Below, one piece after another: positions 56,578 through 64,000 of a stretch of 64,000 nucleotides of DNA. Numbering within the stretch: position 1 is the stretch's first letter; each line of letters begins with the position of its first letter. The notes beneath the pieces were generated by a model. The model was given only the letters and a program-made list of their open reading frames with translations, was not told the origin of the DNA and did no database searches. Made by a program: the position numbers and the translations under genes. Origin of the DNA: Diaporthe sp. PMI_573. Lineage: Eukaryota > Ascomycota > Sordariomycetes > Diaporthales > Diaporthaceae. Location of the stretch: NCBI GenBank assembly GCA_021399435.1, contig JAJTUP010000046.1:372001-436000 (forward strand), given 5' to 3'.

Positions 56578-56665
56578 AAGCAGTGGCAGCGCCTATGAAG
56601 ATAGAGTCAGGGAGAGGCGAAACGGCTGCTCGGTGCCCCAAGCGCATCGATTTGAAAAATGATTC
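56578..56665 (-). repeat. Cassette head module 6, inverted
   Basis: Reverse complement of the common head: CAAATCGATGCGCTTGGGGC, CCTCTCCCTGACTCTATC and GGCGCTGCCACTGCTTAGG. It lacks the segment between the CCTCTC repeats that module 1 retains. Confidence 0.75.
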
Positions 56666-56759
56666 CAAGGACGAGTATGCTGGGCACGAGACGCGCTTGC
56701 AGGGATCGCGCTCCCGACTGGGTTACCGGACACGTTTTTCATTTACTGCACCTTTGGCG

Positions 56760-56909
56760 ATGAATCCTCTTTCCGTTCTCTATAAAAAAGGGCGTTCTGT
56801 CGACGATTACCTCGATATCGAAAAGTACGGCGAAGAGATCATTGCGGCGTGCACCCATGTCAGTTTTGCGGCAGCACAATCCATCGCACTCCATCGTACT
56901 GGCCGATGA
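56760..56909 (+). pseudogene. Short coding-like fragment, 49 codons
   Basis: ATG 56760 to TGA 56907. 'MNPLSVLYKKGRSVDDYLD' and 'KYGEEIIAACTHVSFAAAQ' read like a real protein N-terminus, but no splice continuation gives a longer product and the downstream sequence is full of stops. Unknown family. Confidence 0.3.
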
Positions 56910-57210
56910 TTCGGAGATGGACACCGCCGATGAAAATACATGTACCACCTTATAGAGCAGAGCTGCATTCTGTCCTTTCGCAGAAGGGGGCCCTGCCAAC
57001 GCCCGCCGGCACCCAGCCATTTCTTGTCCTCATTCCGGGAATAAGTTTCAAAGTGGTTGGCTCTGCGCCAATGACAACCAAACATGTGTAGTGCAATGAA
57101 ACCTGCCTTGCATAATGACGAGCAGGATGCAGCTTGTTGATTTATGGTGACCCTCACTCAATAGTCGAGAAATTAAATATGTTATACTTTTTCTCTTTTG
57201 CACTCCTTTC

Positions 57211-57546
57211 ATGCTGGGCATATTCGTGTATACATTCGGACTGCTGCAGCTATTATTCACAACTATCGGTTTGGTTGATTTCCTTACAAGAATGGCTTCC
57301 CACTCTTACTTAGAGGATATGTTTTCCGAGCCTGAGTGGCGAAGGGTACACCCGTTCTCCGCTGAGCAAGCTGCAGGCCTGGCCCACAAGAGCTCACGGT
57401 GCAGGCTATTGATCCCCAATCACGGTTCTATGGCGCATGATAATACAAGCATCAAGTGTTACCATGAACTCTACGAGTCCCCTCTGAAATTGCCCCGAAC
57501 AGCCGAAAAGACCACGAAGGTGCTTCGCCAGCGTGGAAATGGCTGA
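57211..57546 (+). CDS. Hypothetical protein, 111 aa, one N-terminal membrane segment, doubtful
   Basis: ATG 57211. Residues 1-27 are hydrophobic ('MLGIFVYTFGLLQLLFTTIG'), a signal anchor or signal peptide, followed by a hydrophilic region ('YLEDMFSEPEWRRVHPF'). No recognised domain. Downstream frames remain open in other phases, so exons may follow. It overlaps the 3' side of a minus-strand degraded gene. Confidence 0.3.
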   Translation: MLGIFVYTFGLLQLLFTTIGLVDFLTRMASHSYLEDMFSEPEWRRVHPFSAEQAAGLAHKSSRCRLLIPNHGSMAHDNTSIKCYHELYESPLKLPRTAEKTTKVLRQRGNG

Positions 57547-57672
57547 TCATCTGAAAGGGCTGCAGTTATCATTGACTATCATCCATTCTAATTCAATTTC
57601 CAGAAATATGGCTTCCCACATTGCTCGACATTGGTGTTTTCGGATACCCACGAAATTCTGGCTAGCGGTCAG

Positions 57673-58110
57673 CTACCAGGCTATGCATACCACGATCTCG
57701 TCCTCCACTTCCTCGTCGCCGTCGATGCCAGCTCTATTCTGGTTCATCTCCGGGATGTTGATGCTCTTCCCAGGTCTCGAAATTTGCTTTTCTGTAGCTT
57801 GGGCCTTGTTTGCACACGAAGGCAGCTGCCGAAAAAACTTCTGCTCGTCTGGCTGCGTTCTGGAGCTTTTTTCATGATACACGCTCGGCGGGACAGCCTC
57901 TTCCCGGATCATGCTGCTGCGATCGTGCTCGGTCGACTGGGTGCTGCTAGATTTGCTCGCCTGGGCAAGTTCTGCCTCGAGCGCAGACTGATGGGCTAAA
58001 TACTGTTGATCAGTCCGCCTTGGTCACAAAAATGGTCGAGAGTACTTGGAATACCAACCCTCAGCCGCTTCACGAAGAAGCTGATCACTAGGGGACGGGG
58101 AACGAGACAT
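57673..58110 (-). pseudogene. Degraded minus-strand gene, unknown function
   Basis: A reading from ATG 58108-58110 ('MSRSPSPSDQLLREAAEGW') stops at 58,024. In another phase it resumes as 'DQQYLAHQSALEAELAQAS' down to 57,673 with a Glu/Asp-rich end. A small indel or a lost splice site would explain the break. It is hydrophilic, Ser/Gln/Glu-rich, with no domain recognised. Confidence 0.35.
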
Positions 58111-58399
58111 GCCTACAGAAACCTTGCTGAGGTAGGAGAATGTCGATAGAAATATTGAACACATGAAAGATGCGACCTCGAACACTTTCGAGTAAGTTGA
58201 ATGACTCAATAGCGGTGAAAGGGCCTGTAAAGGTCTATTTGTTGTAATCGAAACAGAATACGCAAGCACATAAGAAAGCAAGGAAAAAGGAGAACGGAAA
58301 AAGTGAAAGGAAGAATTGAGCGAGGCTGTGCAGCCAGCGTCGGCCTACCCAGCTCTTTCTGTCCGCCCACCCAGTACATACTTTTACTAACAACTTACT

Positions 58400-58560
58400 A
58401 GAAACCCCAAGTACTTTCTTAGTCAGCAGAAGAGCTACCCCGCAGCCAAGCATAGCTATCCCTCTACACACAAAATACCTACCCTCTCTACACACACACA
58501 CAAAATACCCTCTCTATACACAAATACCCTCTATATATAGAATATACTTAAGTACTGCTT
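58400..58560. repeat. Low-complexity AAATACCCTCTCTACACACA repeats
   Basis: Three or four degenerate copies of AAATACCCTCTCTA plus CA-dinucleotide runs (about 58,480-58,500), then AT-rich sequence. Confidence 0.7.
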
Positions 58561-58573
58561 CTATATAGAGATT

Positions 58574-58735
58574 GAGGGATGGAAGGTTGTTGGTGCGGTT
58601 CAGAAGATCCTTCGACCATTCAAGGTTGCCTCAAGGCAACTGCAGGGCGAGGGTATTGCTGGTGAACGGCAAGTAGTAGAGATGCTCCTTGACCACCTCG
58701 AGCTGGCCGTTCAAGGAGTGATGGCTTGCTGTTCT
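58574..58735 (+). pseudogene. hAT transposase fragment
   Basis: The plus frame reads 'WKVVGAVQKILRPFKVASRQ' then 'VVEMLLDHLELAVQG', like the region of fungal hAT transposases where a helix-rich 'L..I..iL.pF...t..l' block is followed by 'dhLE.a'. About 54 codons, cut on the right by LINE sequence and on the left by low-complexity DNA. Inactive fragment. Confidence 0.55.
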
Positions 58736-58739
58736 GGGC

Positions 58740-59815
58740 GACGGATGACCGTCGCGCTCCCGCTTGGGCCTCCCTCTGCGGCCTCCTGTATTGAGATGTA
58801 TGCCGTCTGGACTCTGCTGGCGGGATGTGACTGTCATGACGAGCAGCCGCTCCGCACTAGAAGCCATACGGCGGCCACGACAACAATCCGGCCAACAGAT
58901 CATACGGCAAATATACGACCATATGAAGCGTCTCGAAGACGAGGGCCACTCTCTCCGGATGTTGTGGGTTCCAGCAGGAGAAGAGGATTTTGCGCTGGGA
59001 CCAAAAGCCAAAGCAGCAGCGCGGAAGGCCACAGAAGGAGAATGCAGACCAGATGTGCCACCACATCTAGCAAGATCCACAAGGATAAGACTAGCGATAA
59101 CCAAGCAGCGGCAAACAAGAACACTACCAGAAAGAGTCGGGAAATGCTCGAAGCAGATAGATACGGCACTGCCAGGCAAGCATACCCGTACTCTATATGA
59201 CCCGCTGAAGAGGAAGGAAGCAGACGTACTATCACAGCTCCGCACCGGAATGGTGAGACTTAACAGCTTTCTATGCAAGATAGGAACGATGGAATCGGAC
59301 ACTTGCGAATGCGGGCTAGCATCAGAGACAGTGGAACACTTCCTATTCCGCTGCGCAAAATGGACCGCGCAACGGGAAGGCATGTTGCGATGCTCACAGG
59401 CAAAGATGGGAAACCTATCATACTTCCTGGGGGGAAAGGCGGCGTCTGACGGTGACAAATGGACACCAGACATGCGGGCAGTACGGGCGACGATCAAATT
59501 TGCCATTGCAACGGGGAGGCTTGACATGGACCAGAAGCCTCAGGCACACTAACTATTCAGATTGAATCCTACTAACATCATACAGTCTCATTTTGGCAGA
59601 CCGTGCTTCAGCTGCTGAGGATAGGATGCTGAACACTTGGAGAAATTGGCCTTCAAGCAGGCCTGTCACTGCATATACATCAGATTGGACCAGTCAGTGG
59701 AGTGAAATTGTGGGGCTTCGGGTGATTATGGAAGAACCGTACGAAACGAAAATAGCTTAGCGCAAAGGCCCTCTGGGGTGTGTCCCCCCGGGCGAAATAA
59801 AATCCATCCATCCAT
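58740..59815 (+). mobile_element. 3' end of a Tad1-like LINE
   Basis: A 5'-truncated non-LTR element. The C-terminal part of ORF2 is followed by about 250 bp and a tail (ATCC)3 at 59,801-59,815. 5' truncation and a short-repeat tail are the usual products of target-primed integration. Not RIP-mutated. Confidence 0.8.
58764..59552 (+). pseudogene. LINE ORF2 C-terminus: RNase H end and zinc-finger
   Basis: In frame: 'SALEAIRRPRQQSGQQIIRQ', typical of the RNase H domain of Tad1-clade elements, then 'LRMLWVPAGEEDFALGPKAK'. A C-terminal reverse-transcriptase-associated zinc finger follows: 'CECGLASETVEHFLFRC'. Stop at 59,550-59,552. The endonuclease and RT domains are missing. The upstream part of the frame is out of register with RNase H motifs, so the true start of homology is about 58,830. 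Confidence 0.8.
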
Positions 59816-59842
59816 ACTTGCAGGCACTGGGAGTCTGTAGTT

Positions 59843-60490
59843 TTACTCTTCTTCCACTGCTTCCAGTCTGTTCCTCATGGGGTCGTCCCGTAGGATCCTC
59901 TCTCCATGTCTTGTTTCCACATCTTCCAAGCCCAACTGGTGGAGAAATCCATTCCATTTCCCAGCCGGTAATGCTTTCGTCAACCCGTCTGCCATCATTT
60001 GTGCTGTAGGTGTATATTCCACCTTGATGGTGTCTTTTTGCGCTTCTTGCCGCAGCCAGTGATTGCGTATATCTACATGCCGTAACTTTGTCTTGAGTGT
60101 CGTGATCTCTGAGTTGACCAGTTTGATTGTTTGTATGTTGTCACACTCGATCTTGATTTTCTTGTCGTCCAAGTCCACGGACAGTTCGGTGAGAAGTCTG
60201 CTCACGAACAGGGTTTCCTTTGCTGCCTGAGCGAGAGCAAGAAGCTCTGCTTCCGTAGTTGACGTGGTGACCATGTCTTGCTTGTTTGCTCTCCATCCAA
60301 TCAGGCCTCCAAACAGTTGCATTGCGAATGCTTGCGAACTTTTCCGATCGAGAATGGCGGCGAATAGGAGCGACCCGATCTTTCGTTGGTAGGTCTGGAC
60401 CTCGGCTTCTGTGGCGGCATCGCTTCGTGGCATCAACTCTTCGGCTGTCATAGGGGCTGTGTGGGAGAGATTTTTCTTGTTAGCCTGGTT
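59843..60490 (-). pseudogene. Ty1/copia Pol C-terminus (RT end and RNase H) with internal deletion
   Basis: On the minus strand: 'YQRKIGSLLFAAI' (end of RT), then abruptly 'DRKSSQAFAMQLFGGLIGW', 'ANKQDMVTTSTTEAELLAL' and 'HVDIRNHWLRQ'. These are canonical copia RNase H motifs, including the Glu of T-E-A-E. Between AAI and DRKS about 60-70 residues expected in the family (T-R-P-D-I to S-D-A) are missing, including the first catalytic Asp. The rest is open, ends at TAA 59,843 and is not RIP-mutated. It represents a copia lineage different from those in the AT block. Confidence 0.85.
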
Positions 60491-60507
60491 TTTGCGGTTG
60501 TCCGACC

Positions 60508-60815
60508 GGGCAGTGCCGCGACGCTACCATCTGCTGGATAATGGCTGAACGCCTCTAAGTCAGAATCCATGCCAGAACGCGACGATACCTCCCGCGCGTC
60601 GTAGACGGATAAGAATAGGCTTCGGCCTCGTATCTTAGCAGGCGATTCCTCCAGCGGCCTCGAAGTGGTCGTTGGTAATTCGCGTATTGTAATTTGAACA
60701 CGTGCGGGGTCAAATCCTTTGCAGACGACTTAGCTGTGCGAAACGATCCTGTAAGCAGTAGAGTAGCCTTGTTGTTACGGTCTGCTGAGGGTAAGCCGTC
60801 CTTCGCCTAGATTTC
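60508..60815 (+). rRNA. 3'-terminal fragment of 28S rRNA (truncated, pseudogene)
   Basis: Plus strand contains the highly conserved end of fungal LSU rRNA: GTGCCGCGACGCTACCATC, CGCCTCTAAGTCAGAATCC, and AAGCAGTAGAGTAGCCTTG followed by TTGTTACG and CTGCTGAG. About 300 bp; the left end joins directly to copia sequence, so this is a displaced rDNA fragment. A few conserved positions differ (for example GGTCTGCTGAGGG where ..GATCTGCTGAGAT is usual), supporting pseudogene status. Confidence 0.88.
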
Positions 60816-60870
60816 TCACTTTTGCCTCATGGCGACGGAGAGGATTCTTCATTTTTTGTCGGAGAGGAGG

Positions 60871-60938
60871 TCTAGGGTAGCTCCCTAGGCCTCCTTTTTT
60901 ATTTGTGTGTGTCAAGTCTAGGGTAACTCTCTAGACTT
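60871..60938. other. Palindromic CTAGGGTAACTC motifs, likely rDNA spacer
   Basis: TCTAGGGTAGCTCCCTAGG and AAGTCTAGGGTAACTCTCTA(GACTT) lie about 55-120 bp beyond the 28S fragment, so they are probably the start of the intergenic spacer. The same core recurs in the copia leader repeats and in the inverted-repeat element at 18,943. Confidence 0.5.
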
Positions 60939-60985
60939 AGGAGCCGATGTGTCTTCCTTGGACTTGTCTATTCTGACTTGTCCTG

Positions 60986-61135
60986 ATGAAGGATGAACGA
61001 AGCCCCAAGAAGATATACTGGATTTGTTACCGCTGCTTCAAGCGCAACAGGCCCGCGACGAAGCAATACACATACAACGCCTCGACCTGGAACGCTGTCG
61101 AAAAACACATGCGAAAAGCACACGGCATACTACGG
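60986..61135 (+). pseudogene. BED zinc-finger fragment of a hAT transposase
   Basis: The plus frame 'YWICYRCFKRNRPATKQYTY' followed by 'STWNAVEKHMRKAHGI' fits the W-x-C-x2-C..H-x4-H pattern and spacing of the BED-type finger at the N-terminus of fungal hAT transposases. It is cut off at about 61,140 by inverted gypsy gag sequence. Fragment only. Confidence 0.55.
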
Positions 61136-61164
61136 CCAAACGCAACAGCTCCCCGTTGGTGTCG

Positions 61165-61490
61165 AGGTCGGTTATTGCCGTGGAAGTTACCTCCGTACTG
61201 GTACTTCCTTCCTGTGTTTGGCTGGTTTCGAGGCTTCCATTGGTTTCCGGGTGTCTTGCGCTGTCGTTCCTGTCTTCGTTCGAAGAGGCGATTATCGATG
61301 CGTACAGCCATAGCGACGTATTTCGCGAAGTCGTCGGGTCGGTCCATTTTGGAAATCTCGTCTTTGACATCCTCTTTGAGTCCTTCGTAGAACTGGCTCA
61401 TGAGCGCGTCTTCACCCCAACTGATATGGGTGGTGAGCTGCTTGAAGAGACCAGGATGGTGGCAAGCGGAGGAAAGAGGTTACGATTTGT
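61165..61490 (-). pseudogene. Ty3/gypsy gag fragment, not RIP-mutated
   Basis: Minus frame: 'HPGLFKQLTTHISWGEDALM', 'SQFYEGLKEDVKDEISKM', 'DDFAKYVAMAVRIDNRLFER', then a basic Gln/Asn/Arg-rich region to about 61,165. This is the capsid-like retrotransposon gag domain. It is colinear with the RIP-mutated copy at 19,626-19,871 and beyond. It lacks its start and its pol; the joined plus-strand hAT sequence marks a rearrangement point. Confidence 0.85.
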
Positions 61491-61616
61491 TGTATTAGCC
61501 TCGAAGCCCTCAGGTTTGAGCTCTTCAGAGTCTGCCTAGCTTGAATTGTTGCTCAGGTCTTCGTCTAAAGAGTTGAGAGTGAAGATGGCCGGCTCATAGG
61601 AATTTGTTGTAGTTGT

Positions 61617-61700
61617 AAAGAGTCGTGAAGAGTCGTGAAGAGTTGTGAAGAGTTGTGAAGAGTTGTGAAGAGTTGTGAAGAGTTGTGAAGAGTTGTGAAG
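61617..61700. repeat. 10-bp microsatellite-like tandem repeat
   Basis: About eight copies of AGTTGTGAAG (first copies AGTCGTGAAG). Confidence 0.95.
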
Positions 61701-61989
61701 AAGGAGCCGGACTTTTAGTCCTGTCTTCCCTGCGTGGTTGACGAAGATTTGTTTGCGGTGACTCTGTCAGGGCCGGTGCATATCCCAGTTGCTCTGGCGT
61801 AACAAGTTTGTCCGGGTTGTTGGAAATCTCAGGGGCTGGGTGGTTTCAAACCCCACTACTAAATAAGCGAGAATGTACTATGTTCGCAACGAGAGTCCTA
61901 TTTTTAGCTTTCTCATGGTAAACCAATCTTTTAAACGTAGAGGGGAAAGTCTTCTAACGGATCTAGACCCGTTCTTATGAACACCAACC

Positions 61990-62031
61990 TGCTATAACTG
62001 TCAACAGAAGGGTCACTATGCCTGCGAATGT
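61990..62031 (+). pseudogene. Isolated CCHC zinc knuckle of a retroelement gag
   Basis: The plus frame reads CYNCQQKGHYACEC, a perfect C-x2-C-x4-H-x4-C knuckle, with a short open continuation ('QSYLNVAGARQQPENRTN') to a stop near 62,090. It is on the opposite strand to the gag fragment at 61.2-61.5 kb, hence a separate or inverted piece. Confidence 0.65.
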
Positions 62032-62247
62032 CAATCCTATCTTAATGTTGCAGGCGCCCGTCAACAACCTGAGAATAGAACAAATTTGTAAATTCAAGGA
62101 TATCGTTCAAAATGCCGGCGACAATGAGTTCTAATGTTAATGAAGAAAACCAGTTTTCACATCAACAATACTTGAAATACAAATTTCAAAACGTGTTTTG
62201 TGGTTTTGAATCCTAAAAGCAATATTCGCTGCACTCGTTTCAAAAAG

Positions 62248-62254
62248 TATAAAA
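62248..62254 (+). promoter_or_regulatory. TATA box of the SKP1-like gene
   Basis: TATAAAA, 131 bp before ATG 62379. The in-frame ATG at 62259 is only 5 bp past this box, too close to be in the mRNA, which argues for initiation at 62379/62382. Confidence 0.55.
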
Positions 62255-62378
62255 CTCAATGATCGTACTCTTCGTTCCCTCCCAAAGTCATCCATTCTGC
62301 TTCTTCACCACTAATTCATCATCTTATACTCGAATTTCAGTTTTCGCTGCTCGAGAATTAAATTCTCTACTCCGTCCC

Positions 62379-63728
62379 ATGATGTCCGATATGGAGTTCA
62401 CACTTGCAACTAGCGATGGCAAGCAACATGCCGTGGACGCGCGCATGCTCGAGAAATCCCAGTTCATACAAACAATGATCAGTGATTTAGGACCCAAAGA
62501 AATGCAGACCAAGGTCATTCGTCTTCAGAATATAGATGGTGACACACTGAACAAAATCTTGAGTTGGGCAGCGTATCATTCTGACAATTTTCCGCTGGAT
62601 GATAACACAATTCACAAGAGGGCAGACGAGATCGAGAATAGTTTGAAGAATGAAATGAAGGAGGAAGTCAAAAGGAAGAAAGACATCATGAACCGGAGAG
62701 TAAGAGAATTTGAGAAGGAAATATCCGATATGAAGACGGCTGCTGGTCCATCGGACTGGAGAAATCATCGAGAGTGGAGTGCGATCAGAGAGAAACAGGA
62801 CGAGTTGCTGGATCTGAAAAAAAGGAATACGGACCAAAAATGGAAAGAAGAGTTGAACGTGCGGTGCAAAGCTTTGAGGATGGCTCACAAAGAAGCTGAG
62901 GAAAAGAGAAACCTAATACGAAACTGGGAGCGCAGGTTCATGGACTTCGAGGCGGACTTGCTTTTCGAACTCATTAAGGCAGCCAACTTCCTTGAGATCC
63001 CAGACTTGTTGAACAGCAGCTGTAATGAGGCTGCAGATATGGTAAAGCGCGAGTCCCTGAAGACACTTGAAGGTCTACCGGAGGAGATACAGATGCAGAT
63101 TGCGCAGAACCTTTGCCCGCACGCTTTTCTAAGAGCTGCCGATGCGAGGATTATTCCAGTTTCACACCCCGGCCAGATGGTCCACGCTAAGATTTGGGCT
63201 AGTGTTTTTCCAAACGACGCCTGGTTTGAAGCCGCAATAGCTGCTGGAGCAAATCCTGTGTTAATTGGTAAGGACCTTAAGCTGTTTTTCAAACAGACAA
63301 ACAACCCAAAGAAGCAGCTACACCTTGTTCTAAGTGCGCTGGATTGGGAAGGAGACCTAAGATATTACCTGCCCAGCAGAGATTCGGATCTTCCAGTGAA
63401 AAGCATTTATGAAAAGTATCTTCAACCAGGGAGGTTCGAAGAGGATACTTGGACTTTCAATGTAAGGAACATCACACTGTATATCGGGGAAGCATATTCT
63501 CATGTTGAGAAACTGGAGCAAAGATTGGGGAAGAAACATCAGAACGGCAATTGGGAAACGCTCTTGCTTCACTTACGAGATCCTCAAATCTATCAGACGA
63601 CATTCAAGAGTACCAACTCTCAAGAAACTTTGAAAGAAATTCGCATCCCCACAAATCATTTCACTAGAGGAGGGGAACGGATCAAGTATCCTTGTATAGA
63701 CTCTGAATCACCCAATGACGACCGGTAA
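62379..63728 (+). CDS. SKP1-like/F-box-like fusion protein, 449 aa
   Basis: Single exon; start M at 62379 (or the adjacent 62382), stop TAA 63726-63728. Residues about 5-73 are the POZ half of SKP1 ('FTLATSDGKQHAVDARMLEK', 'VIRLQNIDGDTLNKILSWA'). About 77-182 is a Lys/Glu-rich coiled-coil insertion absent from normal SKP1. About 184-223 is the SKP1 dimerisation half ('LFELIKAANFLEIPDLLN'). At 229-258 'LEGLPEEIQMQIAQNL' replaces the usual SKP1 end and resembles the first helix of an F-box. The C-terminal 190 residues ('GANPVLIGKDLKLFF', 'ALDWEGDLRYY') resemble the variable part of fungal F-box proteins. SKP1 links cullin to F-box substrate receptors; a fusion would combine adaptor and receptor. 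Function is inferred. Confidence 0.8.
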   Translation: MMSDMEFTLATSDGKQHAVDARMLEKSQFIQTMISDLGPKEMQTKVIRLQNIDGDTLNKILSWAAYHSDNFPLDDNTIHKRADEIENSLKNEMKEEVKRKKDIMNRRVREFEKEISDMKTAAGPSDWRNHREWSAIREKQDELLDLKKRNTDQKWKEELNVRCKALRMAHKEAEEKRNLIRNWERRFMDFEADLLFELIKAANFLEIPDLLNSSCNEAADMVKRESLKTLEGLPEEIQMQIAQNLCPHAFLRAADARIIPVSHPGQMVHAKIWASVFPNDAWFEAAIAAGANPVLIGKDLKLFFKQTNNPKKQLHLVLSALDWEGDLRYYLPSRDSDLPVKSIYEKYLQPGRFEEDTWTFNVRNITLYIGEAYSHVEKLEQRLGKKHQNGNWETLLLHLRDPQIYQTTFKSTNSQETLKEIRIPTNHFTRGGERIKYPCIDSESPNDDR

Positions 63729-63900
63729 TGGACTAGAATCAAGGGTAGCTTTTTTGTTTCCATATCACTCATTTGAAAAGTTTGTGTTTTTATGTAGATT
63801 ATACTGCTGTCGGCTGTAGGTGTCTAGCTTAGGTAGTCATATTTCCGACCAAAAGGCATAAAAGCCAACGTTTTGCCCCCCCTCCCATCGTCTGCCTGTC
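63729..63900. other. Convergent 3' intergenic region
   Basis: 172 bp between two convergent genes; T-rich and without coding signal. Confidence 0.5.
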
Positions 63901-64000
63901 TCATTTCTTCTTTTCCAGCTTCTCAGTAGCCGACTTTGATGCGGGTGGCGGGGCTTTTGAATGCAGGTCAGCTTCGATGAGCCGGGTCATAATCCGTTCA
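63901..64000 (-). CDS. C-terminal end of a minus-strand protein, possibly RING-ligase-like (partial)
   Basis: The frame enters from the right edge and reads 'MTRLIEADLHSKAPPPASKS' then 'ATEKLEKKK' and TGA (63,901-63,903). The pattern R-I-M-T-x-L-x-E..A-P-P-P-A-S-x-x-A-x-x-K-L resembles the linker just before the RING in RNF126-type ubiquitin ligases. Here the protein ends where the RING should begin, so this would be a truncated form or a different protein. It cannot be decided from 33 codons. Confidence 0.45.
   Translation of the reverse strand, partial: ERIMTRLIEADLHSKAPPPASKSATEKLEKKK

Noticed and set aside
58631..59527. 298-codon minus-strand open frame
   Set aside because: It is the antisense of the LINE ORF2 end, whose RNase H and zinc-finger motifs are on the plus strand.
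62259..62378. Upstream in-frame ATG adding 40 residues to the SKP1-like protein
   Set aside because: It lies 5 bp after a TATA box, so it should precede the transcription start; the SKP1 homology begins just after the ATG at 62379.
1..64000. CRISPR-like or integron-like reading of the regularly repeated arrays
   Set aside because: Units are contiguous without unique spacers, and the genome is clearly eukaryotic.

Overview
The window comes from the nuclear genome of a filamentous ascomycete (Pezizomycotina). Evidence: short GT..AG introns of about 50-70 bp with CTRAY-like branch sites; Fot1/pogo, hAT, Ty1/copia, Ty3/gypsy-chromovirus and Tad1-like LINE relics; a fungal-type 28S rRNA 3' end; an H2A.Z fragment; and a sharp split between a very AT-rich block (about 1-42,940) and a GC-balanced block (42,940-64,000). 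In the AT-rich block almost every recognisable retroelement codon run is broken by TAG/TAA where CAG/CAA/TGG is expected. Zinc-knuckle Cys and His codons have become Tyr. This is the footprint of repeat-induced point mutation (RIP).

Layout of the AT block. (i) 1886-12083: a complete Ty1/copia element on the minus strand with 227-bp LTRs and a 5-bp target duplication (CTTTC); a Fot1-like DNA transposon (3262-5122) sits in its RNase H region. (ii) 12,089-18,330: unidentified RIP-degraded sequence with two GC-rich islands that escaped mutation (14,635-15,144 and 17,534-18,180). (iii) 18,336-18,996: a long inverted-repeat element whose arms are AT-rich but whose centre is an unmutated GC-rich fragment. 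(iv) 19,050-19,871: a RIP-mutated gypsy gag, colinear with a non-mutated copy at 61.2-61.4 kb. (v) 19,872-42,938: a second copy of the same copia family, plus strand, broken by three insertions: a hAT-type MITE (24,007-24,782, 8-bp target duplication), a related copia element (26,581-34,276, 208-bp LTRs, duplication ATACA) and a gypsy chromovirus (35,009-42,771, 194-bp LTRs, duplication ACTTC/ACTTT). Copy 1 gives the empty site for all three. Copy 2 stops abruptly at about 42,938 where the GC-balanced block begins.

The GC block carries a few apparently intact genes. They are a 707-aa SANT/Myb-like plus chromodomain protein (44,427-46,617), a 522-aa (506 if spliced) protein with a related C-terminal SANT/Myb-like domain (51,662-53,230), a 169-aa two-exon coiled-coil protein (55,502-56,059), a 449-aa SKP1-like/F-box-like protein (62,379-63,728), and the C-terminal end of a further minus-strand gene at the right edge. 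Between them lie gene debris (H2A.Z, a small secreted protein, a Fot1 transposase tail), a solo LTR with a perfect target duplication, and a graveyard at 58.5-62.1 kb where hAT, LINE, copia, 28S rRNA and gypsy fragments are joined end to end.

The most unusual structure is a dispersed minisatellite. Six arrays of a roughly 23-bp unit (core TACGTACCTTTTCTGCC) lie at 46.9, 49.2, 49.9, 54.7, 55.2 and 56.2 kb. Four are in plus orientation and the last two are inverted. Most start from a conserved head sequence of about 100 bp and some end in a shared tail, so they look like copies of an undescribed non-autonomous cassette rather than independent simple repeats. They surround the two SANT-type genes and the coiled-coil gene. 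A functional link is speculation.
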